Shown here: positions 8,301 through 17,237 of the stretch, one piece after another
Position numbering within the stretch: the first letter of the stretch is position 1
Layout of the letters: every line of letters starts with the position of its first letter
Source: Dactylonectria macrodidyma
Lineage: Eukaryota; Ascomycota; Sordariomycetes; Hypocreales; Nectriaceae
Length of the DNA: 64,000 bases
Reading direction: 5' to 3'
Assembly: GCA_020744425.1 (NCBI GenBank)
Contig: JAGMUV010000007.1
Location: forward strand, 1-64,000
Translations under genes and position numbers: made by a program
Notes under the pieces: model-generated
The model's input: only the letters and a program-made list of their open reading frames with translations
What the model was told of the DNA's origin: nothing
Databases searched by the model: none

Positions 8301-9343
8301 ACCCAGCGAATGGTACCTTCTATGACAGCATTCTTGTCATCGTGGACAGACTCACGAAATTTTCCTATTTTATACCTTATCACGAATCAACGGATGCCGA
8401 ACAATTCGCCTACCTGTTCCTACGGAACATCGTCAGCGTACACGGCTTACCAACGGAGATCCTAAGCGACAGAGGACCCCCGTTTGCATCCAAATTCTGG
8501 CAAGCCTTGATGGCCCAGATGGGATTGAATCACCGCCTTACAACGGCATTCCGACCACAGGTCGATGGACAGACGGAACGCACAAATCAGATACTCGAGC
8601 AGTATCTTCGATGCTACATCAACTACGAACAAAACGATTGGGTAGAAAAGTTACCAACGGCACAGCTAAGTTACAATACTTCGGTACATGAAAGCACCAA
8701 GCTCACGCCATCCTACGCCAATTTCGGATTCACACCTGACGCGTACCACACGCCACGCGACGGAATCATCAACCCGAAAGCAATCCTGACGTCAGACAAG
8801 TTGAAGAATCTCCACGAAGAAATGAAAACCGAACTCGAATTTGTACGAAACCAAATGAAAAAATATTACGACCAGAAAAGGCTGGAGGGACCATCCTTCT
8901 CGGAAGGGGACATGGTCCTGTTAGCAACAAAAAATCTCACAACGGACAGACCAAGCAAAAAACTCGACTACAAATTCATCGGCCCCTACAAGGTTCTGGA
9001 GAAAATCTCAAAAAACAACTACAGGTTAGACCTACCACCAAAGGTCAAGGTACACCCCGTTTTCCACGTATCACTACTGGAACCTACGAAAGGAACCATC
9101 ATGGTCAACAACGGCTACAACCACGAACCGGAAGTCGAATCACCAGAAGAGTACCACGTCGAAGAAATCCGCGACATGAAGAGAATCGACGGTAAAACAA
9201 TGTACCTCATAAAGTGGAAAGACTACCCTGAAAGCGAAACATCGTGGCAACCACCGGAAAACCTCATCCACGCGCAACGTCTACTGAAGACGTTCCATGC
9301 GCAACGCCGGAAGATGAAGAAGCAGCACCAAAATCAAACATAG
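5300..9343 (+). CDS. pol: Pol polyprotein: protease, RT, RNase H, integrase, chromodomain
   Basis: The open -1 frame extends from 5153 but is probably entered by frameshifting at 5300. Domains in order: retropepsin with VDSGA at about 5460 and a VLGYPWL flap-end motif; reverse transcriptase with the YLDD catalytic box at 6590-6601; RNase H (TDAS and TDHKN motifs, about 7040-7260); integrase with an HHCC zinc module (H..H about 8060-8090, C..C about 8170) and a catalytic core (MDFI, LSDRG and the downstream Glu in the GQTERTNQ segment); then a C-terminal chromodomain with conserved YLIKWKDYP and SWQPPENL segments. All catalytic motifs appear present and there is no internal stop, so the enzyme is probably active. 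The last 80 bases overlap, on the other strand, the 3' end of the antisense zinc-cluster gene. Confidence 0.95.
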   Translation, partial: LPTPSVTEQQIGTELGEAEPLETRALCATKSAQTTKRYLEIQVRIKGNWLPALVDSGAEFNYIHPAVVNTLKLPWKDKANPYRVQNLEGSPFAYDSGRITKELDHLKVFVEGRNEGISFDVIPVAHHALVLGYPWLKRVNPMINWRTGQVNFDDVDDHSSWESDSDDDTRSQTSTDHGTSEVSAKETTETFPPRGTKYKHRKARRSKTRRTIAFVRSQLTKLDKDLAEMKKQSEADDRLKNIPPAYRIYEKLFAEELETGLPEHSEWDHDIVLKDGTSPKFFKLYNLNEVQLQALKEYLEEMLRKGYIRISKSSAGYPVMFVPKKNGKLRLVVDFRQLNAITNKDRTPLPLITELRDRLHGKKWFTALDLKGAYNLVRIKPGDEWKTAFRTKFGLFEYLVMPFGLTNAPATFQRMITNVLREHLDIFVVCYLDDILIFSDTEEEHTEHVHKVLQKLQDAKLLVEPEKSKFHAQEVDFLGHTIRPNEIRMDKKKIEAVKDWPRPDKSVKEVQSFLGFANYYRRFIRGFSKIAKPLTELTKKEVEFRWNPKAQKAFNDLKQAILSEPVLATFDPKRPIELETDASNFALGAQIGQRDDEGNLHPIAFYSCTLKGAELNYPIYDKEFLAIVNSFKEFRHYLLGSEHQVTVYTDHKNISHFATTQELSGRQLRYAEYLSEFDYVIIHKKGSENGRADAISRRPDFEIDIPKVNEQVLTYTPEGHLKQKYIAAVSESRLPEDLLERLQTPEQSFEQWIHDIQPAPRELLWQEGKAVLTGSQGSQAIAYFHQGNHHGNPWTLAKKLSQYFHGDLTSACISHMGQCNRCPHDLIDQHAKECWEIGDHRNCEPNKVRKKLKWVDELDKTVQVAATVSQETLHERIREYNQTYEMDRVTGAPCPIPESQLEPRRLRVPPELQKPLVRDMHVHLLHGHQGINKTLKRVKTTYTFPRMKKIVTEVIKECLPCDKTKARRHKPYGELQPLPVAERPWDSITMDFITKLPLSEDPANGTFYDSILVIVDRLTKFSYFIPYHESTDAEQFAYLFLRNIVSVHGLPTEILSDRGPPFASKFWQALMAQMGLNHRLTTAFRPQVDGQTERTNQILEQYLRCYINYEQNDWVEKLPTAQLSYNTSVHESTKLTPSYANFGFTPDAYHTPRDGIINPKAILTSDKLKNLHEEMKTELEFVRNQMKKYYDQKRLEGPSFSEGDMVLLATKNLTTDRPSKKLDYKFIGPYKVLEKISKNNYRLDLPPKVKVHPVFHVSLLEPTKGTIMVNNGYNHEPEVESPEEYHVEEIRDMKRIDGKTMYLIKWKDYPESETSWQPPENLIHAQRLLKTFHAQRRKMKKQHQNQT

Positions 9344-9868
9344 TGGACCAATCGATCGCATCCACCCCACCATGGGCCTGAACCTCGATGACCGCATCAG
9401 CCTCTTGGCGCTCCGCCTCATCCAACTCGTCCAGGGAACGAAGCCCCCGACGCACCATCTCCACGCCTCTCTCTTGAAGCTGTTTTCGTTGACGACGAAG
9501 CCGCATCAGACGAGACAAACGCTCATTCATTTGCTGTTGCAATTCTATCAACTCCTCTTCCGCTTGTTCCTCCTCGGACTCTAAACGGCGCTTTTCAGCC
9601 GTCAGACGGGAAGCTGCCCGGTCAACACAAAAACACAAAATTTGTCAAGCAGGAACAGACACTCACATACGGAGATCGACTCCCCCGAGCCGTCACAAGA
9701 ACGTCCGCGACGAACGCACTCAGAACAGCGGGAAATGCCCTCGAGCATTTTGCACTTCAACTTCCGTTGAGCGCAATTTGAGCACTCGATAACCTCGGAG
9801 CCCATTTCTTCAATAAGTTCGTAGAGACGATGACGACGCGCGGCGGATTGCGATTTCACCTTCGACAT
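9264..9868 (-). CDS. antisense Zn(II)2Cys6 coiled-coil protein carried by the retrotransposon
   Basis: This is a two-exon gene on the minus strand inside the chromovirus. Exon 1 is 9868-9667 and exon 2 is 9613-9264. The 53-bp intron (GTGAGT...CAG, with a TTGAC branch-like site 9 bases before the acceptor) restores the frame exactly, giving 183 residues. Residues about 29-58 carry CX2CX6CX8CX2CX6C, the spacing of fungal Zn2Cys6 DNA-binding domains, with the usual basic residues between cysteines. Residues about 70-135 form a strongly charged heptad-like coiled coil, followed by an acidic, Ser-rich tail that could activate. No polymerase or capsid function fits. Length is far below a typical fungal zinc-cluster transcription factor, and the middle regulatory domain is absent. 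Likely role: a DNA-binding dimer acting on the element's own LTR array. That role is inference; the motif spacing and intron are direct observations. Confidence 0.8.
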
Positions 9869-9967
9869 GCTGTCAGCATTACGGAAAAATAATTACAGGG
9901 GAAGGTTGGACAAACCAGGGAGAAACTTGGGACGGCCGACTTGTAGGCCTTGGGGACAAGGACCAAC

Positions 9968-9977
9968 GGAGGGGAGA
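9968..9977 (+). other. polypurine tract
   Basis: GGAGGGGAGA lies five bases before the 3' LTR, the expected position for the second-strand primer of an LTR retrotransposon. Confidence 0.7.
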
Positions 9978-9982
9978 CATCG

Positions 9983-10418
9983 TGTCACGACCCGTGCAAC
10001 GTAGACGCCTGACGTCACGTGGCCCCCACAAATTTCTCACCAATTACGAGCGATCACAGCGAACTGTGGAGCGATCACCGCGATCACTCCCGTGATCACC
10101 GTGATCACTTCTGTGATCACTGCGATCACCCCTGTAACTAAGGTGATCGAACCTCATACTACATAGTATATAAACCCGAGGAACTGGCTGTCACTAGGAC
10201 ACCAGCTCCTCAGCTATCAATACAACTTGGTTACCTCAATCTACTCTGACTGCTACGCATCATCGTACATTGACTATTACCTAACGTAACACTACGACTA
10301 CCGCTCAGTAAGTGTGACCTAACCGTTCTGCTAACATAGACCCTGGTCTATCCCTTAGGAACCCTTTCCGAGCTACCCTATACCACGTACAGGTTAGCCT
10401 GGGAACACGACCGTTACA
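9983..10418 (+). repeat. 3' LTR
   Basis: The sequence is identical by eye to 2306-2741 over all 436 bp, and is followed by the target duplication ACTAG at 10419-10423. Confidence 0.97.
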
Positions 10419-10423
10419 ACTAG

Positions 10424-11990
10424 AGTTATGAAGAGTCAGGGACAGTAGGCTATATCTTCAAATAATAGTGCTCGAGTTCTTGTTAGCCTAACTATCATTA
10501 TTCCATATCCCAAAATTAGTAACTTTCGGTTACCTGACCAGATAAAGTCGCCTGGAAGGGCCGGCTAGAGACCAGCTAGTCGATTGGGGTCATTCATAAT
10601 TAAGATCGTTATTCTAGAGTCTAGGATTTGAGATTTTCATAAGGGATAGTCGTTACTCTGAGCGGCAAATGCAGCATTGACTTTAGCAATAAGCCGGCCA
10701 TATAGTTATTAGTCAGAAGTGTCTTCAATAGCTTATTTTAGCGAGATCTTGGACTTCTTCTGAGTAAGAGCTTTTACTTATGCCTATAGGTCTAAGTCTT
10801 CTTCAAAGGCTTCTTTTACCTTTATCTAAAATTTTTCTCAAGGCCTAAACCCTCTCCAAGCTATATTTAGAAAAACATAGAAGCATTTCTTAAGAGAATG
10901 GAGTAGACCGCACGCCAGGCATTTCTCCTGATCATTAGGAGACCTCTAACGCTTCGTCTTTTCCCTGCCTTTCTTCATAAAACAGTACTGGCTTTCAATA
11001 ATGCGAGCGTCCTCTGGTTCATCATCCTGGGGGTCCTCCCCAGCAAAGCTCGCAGAGAATGCACCTTAGGAGATTTTTCCCGTACGACCTGGGCCCCGTA
11101 AGACCTCTGCATTTTTAAGCTTATTCCAGAAGGCGTTCGCTAGATCTCGATAGATAAGGGATTCTTCTTAGATCAGGTTTTATTAGCTAATTTCATAGGC
11201 TGCTATCTAGGCAGGGAGAAGGTGTGAAGAGACGTTAAGAAAGTCATATGCCCAGGAGCTGCAAAAGAGGGTCTTAGGGACCTTTTGTTACTGTCCTTTA
11301 GCTAAGGCTTCCTCCCACTCTTCTAACCATTTGAATGCTTGAGTTATAGTCTTTAGAGGTATTTTCATAAGGGTTAAGTATATATTTCGAGCATCTCGTG
11401 TTTTATCTACTTCCAACCTCCCACACTTAGCACAGAGATTATAGTACTATTCGTAGATCGACTTACGTAGCTAATAACAGGTCTGGATATAACTAGAAGA
11501 AACAGTTCGGATAATCCAGTCTTAGAGGGTTCTTAGAGACTTCCTCTGTCTTTCTGATAACTTTTCTTAAAGCTAATAGAAGGAGAGGTCCTATTAGAAG
11601 CTCTTCTGACCTTATTCAGTTAGGTCAGATAGAGACCATGTTCCATTAGTTATCTCCTATACATCATCTGAATTAGACCTTTCAGTCTCAGGTATTTCTG
11701 ATCGAATGGTCCGTTATACTGCTATTATCTTAGTATATTTGCGTCTTCTGATATCTGGGAAGGCCGGTTCCTCTTTAAGGAAAACCTTCCTTTTAAAGTG
11801 CTATTACAGACCTAGAAGGTCAACCTGAAGAAGGAATTCATACTCCCAGTCCAGGAAGTCCCCAGGTTTTATAAGAGTAGCTATAAGACCTTCGTTCTGG
11901 GATTTTCTATACAGTATCATAGATAAGATAGAAGGACTATCAAAGATATTAAAATGGGTTGAGGCAGTGAGACTCTTAATTGTCAAATAT
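10424..11990 (-). pseudogene. RIP-eroded Ty1/copia gag region
   Basis: This continues the copia element interrupted by the chromovirus. The minus strand begins with a Gag-like start at 11986 whose first 60 residues are still open (an LTASTHFNIF-type N-terminus, and a GDFLDWEYEF segment). A zinc-knuckle-like CLACGLLH segment lies near 10920, embedded in a frame broken by many stops. The pattern of TAG/TAA in place of Gln and Trp codons indicates RIP. Confidence 0.75.
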
Positions 11991-12011
11991 TATAGTGAAA
12001 AATTGTGTGTT

Positions 12012-12147
12012 CTGTGCTTGCCCCTATGCCTTGAGGTTTTAGGGCAAGCTTTATATACTCTTTCTCTTCTGTATAGAATCAGCTAGAAGCTGATTGCTAA
12101 GCCTCGTGGCAATAGGTGGCGATAGGTGGCAACTTTCGCCTCTAACA
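12012..12147 (-). repeat. probable copia 5' LTR (decayed)
   Basis: Read on the minus strand, the segment begins TGTTAGAGGCG at 12147, contains TATATAAAGC at about 12052-12043, and ends ACACACA shortly before the copia gag region. Length (about 136 bp), position and TG...CA ends fit a small copia LTR. The exact 3' border is uncertain, and no partner LTR is in the window. Confidence 0.55.
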
Positions 12148-15100
12148 TATCTGACAATAGGCCTCTTCTTTTTCTAATAGTTAATAATTACTATTACTCT
12201 TTTAATTTATAGAATAATAAGTAAAGATAAATAATATAACTATATTACTTTTTATTTTAACTTTCTTCTTTTACTCTATTACTAATAATCCTATCTAAAT
12301 ATATTATATATAATATAGTACTTACTTACTACCTTTAATTATTCCTATCTATTTACTTTTTATATACTTTATATATTAAGCCCTTACTTTAATCTAAATA
12401 TATTTATTTAGTTTACTTTTCTATTCTTAATCTAATTCTTATAATATAAATTCTTATTATATTTTATATCTTAATATATATTATTATATATTATCTCCTA
12501 TATATTTCCTAATCTATATATACTTAACTGCTTTATAAATATAATATACTACTTAATATAAATATTACTTACTTTCTATTTAAACTAAATGCTATTACTT
12601 TAATATACTTCTTATAGTACTACTTTTTATAATACTAATATATTTATCCTATTCATTCTATAAAAGCACTAGCTACTTCTAAGCTATTAGTAATATATAT
12701 CCTAATCCTTTATATTAATACTAAACTACTCTTCTACTAGCCTCCTTACTTACTAACTCTTTAGTACTATAAGCACTACTAATAGTACTTTATCTTTATA
12801 TATATACTAGCCTTCATTTTCCTTACTGCCTCCTTATTATACTTCCTTATATTAATTAAGCAGGAGCTTATATATAAAATAGTATATAAATAGCCTAAAT
12901 ATCACCTTATAATATACTTACTTATAGTCCTTACTTATAACTGAGTCATACTAATGCTCTATTTATTTATACTATAACTAATTTAAGATCTTAATAAACT
13001 CTATACTTTAATAGTAATAATGAATAATATATAGAGCATTCATTTACTACTTTATTAAGTTATTAAAGTAGTATTTAAATCTATATACTCTCTTCCTTCT
13101 TAAATATCTTCTAAACCTAAGCCTTATCTTATAGGCTATATACTATAATAATACTACTATTAATATTACTATTATTACTACTACTATTACTACTATTACT
13201 ATTATTAGTATTAGTATTAGTATTATCCTTATTATTCTAGCTATAGTAATTATATAATACTACTCTAACTATATCTTAATATATCTCACTTACTTTACTA
13301 TCTATAAATACTATAATTACAGCTTACTAGTATTCTAAAGTTAATATAAATGCTTCTATTTAAGCTCAGTTAACCTTATCTATAAAACTACTATATGCCT
13401 CTGCTTATAGTAGCCGCTTATTATATATAATAATAAATTGCACTACTTTGCTTACTTAACGCCTGCCTTGCTCAGTTTACTATATAAAGTCTATAAGCTT
13501 ATATAACTGCTCTATATATACTATTATTATAATCCTAGTAATATTAATACTTATACTAAGCTCTATTATTATTATAATTTACTAGTAGCTATGCTTCTAA
13601 TCCTTAGCTTATACTATCCGCACTTACTACTAGTCCTCCTTACTTATACTATTATAGTAGAAATCATATCTAATCTCTTTAGCTATCGCCTTATATTACT
13701 TCTAAGACTAGTAGTATATTACTCCTTTTTAATAGCCTATTATCCTAGACCCTAATTACTATACTATCTTAATTATACGCTTCTTAACTGCTTTATGCTT
13801 TAATAATACCTAATTAACCTAATACTAGTAGTTAGCCTTAGTTATCTAAGCCTATATTATTTGTATTATAACTAATAGTATAAGTATCTCCTTATAGAAC
13901 CAGTCCTTAAGTATGAATAGTATTATTATAATAAGTAGTACTAGTAAGCATCTATATTAATATAAGCTCTATAGTTCTACTAGCTTTGCTTAATAACTTA
14001 TATTTATAATAATAGTATAGTACTTATTAATAAAGATCTACTATAATAAGCCTATAGTTAGTAGCCTGTCTATATATACTATAAACTTAGCACTCTAGAC
14101 TATATTAATACTAATAACTATAAGCCTTACAGCCTGTAATAAGCTCTTACGCTCTATGCTAATAAATGTCTTAAACTTAATACAGTCTACGCTTACTTCT
14201 CTTACTTATATTATTAAGTCTTTAATAAGTATAATAAATAGTACTATAATAATACTTATACTTATATCCTTTATAATGCTTAGTAGTATAAATAGTATAC
14301 TCTTTCTAGCTTCTATTAGTAGTATACTAATAATATTCCGCTCTGCTTTAATATTTAAAATCGTATATATACTCTTAGCCTGCTTTTTAGATTACTATAT
14401 AGCCCCTAAGCTTAATAGCTTACTAAGCTCCTTAATAACTATATTTACTTTAATAGTATCTAGCGCTATCTTAAGCTTAGATTATATATCCCTTTCTGCA
14501 CCCTTAGTTATTATTACTATTATTATAATTATTATTATTAAGTCCAGCCTGGCCCTTTTATTATATTATTACTATTATTACTCTTATACTTTATTATTAT
14601 TATTAGCTATAAGGCCTGCCTTTCGCTTTATACTTACTACTTTACTAATAGTCTTATTACTATTATTATTTCTACTGCCTTCTTTTACTTTACCCTCACC
14701 CTTTAGAAACTAATACTATAGTCTATTAATCTCTTAGAATATCTTAATTATCTCTAGCTATAGTCGCCTTAATAGTCCGATATATATAATATAATACTAT
14801 AATACTACCCAAGTCCTATATATAGCTTACAGATCCTATATAATATTCTAATTACTACTATAGTTTACTAACTCGCTTATTATTAAGTCTATTTTAATAT
14901 TATTATACTTATCGCTATTATCTTACTATATATATGCCTTAGCTTAGTTTATTATAAGCTTTTAAATCTTTTACTCTATCTTAATTACTATTAACTAATA
15001 CTACCCTACTCTAAGACAAACTCTTATACTAACTTGTATAAACCGGCCTATTATAATACTAAGCCAGTCTGTACTCTATACTTATAAGTTATTATTATAT

Positions 15101-15202
15101 TATATAAACTTAAGCTAGTCTTTATATAGCTTTATAAGCTTAACCTTATATTATAGTATATACTTAGCTAGTATTAGCTATATAATATATATAATTACTA
15201 TA
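12148..15202. other. AT-rich, gene-free RIP-type isochore
   Basis: This is a long stretch of TA-rich DNA with no convincing coding frame on either strand. A trinucleotide-rich patch (TTA/CTA repeats) lies near 13140-13230. The 185-codon open frame at 14156-14713 is Ile/Leu/Ser-only low complexity and is a by-product of base composition. The sequence is probably one or more transposons degraded beyond recognition by RIP. Confidence 0.75.
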
Positions 15203-17062
15203 ACGTACATAATAAGCGAGTGCACCAACCAAGCGAGTATACTAAAAATATCGACCCTCAAGACACAACATAGCATAAAAACACAACACAGCATTCAATC
15301 AATTAAAACTAATTGCTATTCTCTTCTCCAGATATCTTAATAATAACCTGATATGTTCTTTTATTATGACCAGCCTTGTTACATATTCCACACCGCCTTT
15401 CCCTCGCCGGCGCCGACCTTCCCTGACCACCACTTCTCAATAGTTCGGCCATCACCTGCGCATCAATGTCTTTCTGGTCAATCTCATCCCTTCCCTTACC
15501 TACAGTCATCTTCCCTCCATTCTGTAGCCGGGTTCTTTTTACTCTACGCTGCTTACTAAGAGTCTCATTTGCCTGTCGAAGCATCTGGTTCTCGGACTTC
15601 AATAGGGCATTCTGATGCATTATTGCCTTCGTTCCCTTTGAAAGTGACTTAAGTGCCTCAAGAATTGATGCTGGGGAGCTGCTCTGATGCCGTCTCACTC
15701 GTCTTTCGAGGTATTCAGACTGTGAGCTAGCCTTAAGCACCGTCTTTGGGGTCTTTGAGACCCAAGGGTCGGAGAGGCTGGCCTCCTCCCTGACCGGCGT
15801 TAGAGTCCGTAGCTGTACATTAAGCTTCGATATGACATTTTCTGGATTCAAGGGAATAAGTCCGGCCCCTCGAAAACCCCCCTCAATATTACTCCTTATC
15901 ATAGTGGCTTCGTAGGCGGCATAAAAGGCTAGGAAGAACTCGGTCTTTAAAACATGGGTTATCGAGCACCTGATCAGATGCTCAATTTCTCGACCATATG
16001 CCTATTTAAGCGGCCCAAAGCACCTAACATCAAGAGGCTGAAGTAGATAAGACGAATAAGGCGGCATACAAAGCGTAATAATGTAGTTCTCTTCGCAATA
16101 TTTCTCAAAGTCGACCGAGTAGTAACTATCATGCCCATCGAAGATGAGAAGACGATAGCGACCGGTTAATCGGGCCATAGTATATTTATCGAAGTGCTTA
16201 AGCCACTCAAGGCCTGTATCATTATCAGTCCAGCCATTATAGGTCATCGCAATAGCCCAATCGTCCGGGAGGCTGCTTTCTTAGTACCAGTTGGCGAGGT
16301 GATATTAGCCCGCAACCACGATAAACGGCGCGATCGCCCAGCCTTCCGCATTGATCGCCTGGATAGCTATAACCCATTCCCGGTTTCCAGGCTGCACTAA
16401 TTTCGCCTTTTCACGTCTTTCTATGCCTATAACAACCATTCCGCTTACAATAACACCCATCATAAAGCCAGTCTCGTCAAAGTTGTAGATATCAGCTAGG
16501 TTGATACCGTATTTCGCGATTGTATTCTCCACGAGCCTAAACCAATCGCGAATAATGGCTAGATCTTCGCATTTAGCTCTTTAATAGTCGTATTTATGAA
16601 AAAAACGCGTCTTGAGGTCTGGTTGTCGCCTGACGAAGTTAGAAGCCCAGCGCTTGCCGACGGGTAACGCGTCGCGGTCGGCGAGCAGTCGGTTGGCCAT
16701 TTCTTTAATACCACGCAGTCGTGGGGGAAATCCTCGCGAATCTAGGTCGAGAATGAACTGAACAATAATCTGCTCCTCTAGATCAGATAGTCTCCGTGAG
16801 TTGGGGATAGTATCGCGTCGAGACTGGATGCCTTTCTGTCGGCGACGAAGCGCATGATAATCCACCTGGTATAACCTTACGGCTGGTCGGAGACCCAGTT
16901 ACAGGTCATTTTGAAGGGCTCAAAGAGCGAGAAGCATATTAGCCTCATTATTTAATTATGATATGTTTATTCATTAAGAAATAGTTAATTAGATGCGAAG
17001 AGGAGATATTAGGAGATTTTTGGTGCACTCGCTTGGTTAGTGCACTCGCTTATTATATACGT
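15203..17062 (-). mobile_element. Fot1/pogo-type DNA transposon, defective
   Basis: Terminal inverted repeats of about 50 bp start ACGTAYATAATAAGCGAGTG at both ends, at 15203 and, inverted, ending at 17062. A TA target duplication lies at 15201-15202 and 17063-17064. Each terminus contains the unit AAGCGAGTGCAC twice in tandem, with a few transitions in the left copy. Length 1860 bp fits the Fot1/pogo group. It stands out from the surrounding AT-rich block by its near-normal base composition, so it is younger than the RIP damage around it. Confidence 0.9.
15309..16960 (-). pseudogene. Fot1/pogo-like transposase (DDE_1), RIP-inactivated
   Basis: Reading from about 16960 down gives one continuous frame interrupted only by stops. 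The N-terminus has a CENP-B-type helix-turn-helix region (DYHALRRRQKG to VGKRWASNFVRRQP). The catalytic core follows with YNFDETGFMMG (first Asp), LLIFDGHDS (second Asp) and a PLDVRCFGPLK segment (third Asp). The C-terminal region has a coiled coil and a CX2CX4H zinc-knuckle-like end whose last Cys is changed to Tyr. The breaks are C-to-T type (Gln or Arg codon to stop), with no frameshift needed across most of the length. The transposase is inactive; TIRs could still be mobilised by a related enzyme. Confidence 0.85.
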
Positions 17063-17237
17063 TATAGTTAATATAGTTAAGTAAGAACTGCGCTACCTTA
17101 TAGCTATTATTATAAATTGCTTTTATCTTATTGCAGTCTATAATAACTATAACCTGCCTATTAAGTATAAATATATTATATATAAGCTACTATAAGTTAT
17201 AATACTATAGTATTATTACCTCTAGCCCTTGCTTAAG

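Larger units (their letters stand above)
2301..10423 (+). mobile_element. complete Ty3/Gypsy chromovirus LTR retrotransposon
   Basis: The element has 436-bp LTRs at 2306-2741 and 9983-10418 and a perfect 5-bp target-site duplication ACTAG at 2301-2305 and 10419-10423. Internally, in order, are a primer-binding region, gag, pol (protease, RT, RNase H, integrase, chromodomain), an antisense spliced gene, and a polypurine tract at 9968-9977. Gag and pol are open, and the two LTRs appear identical by eye, so the insertion is recent. The surrounding copia DNA is heavily RIP-mutated while this element is not: it arrived after RIP acted or has escaped it. The C-terminal chromodomain places it among chromoviruses, which in other fungi direct integration to heterochromatin-associated histone marks; that targeting is inference here. 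Confidence 0.97.

Noticed and set aside
14156..14713. 185-codon open frame in the AT-rich block
   Set aside because: Composed almost only of Ile, Leu, Ser, Thr and Tyr from TA-rich codons; no motif. Composition artefact.
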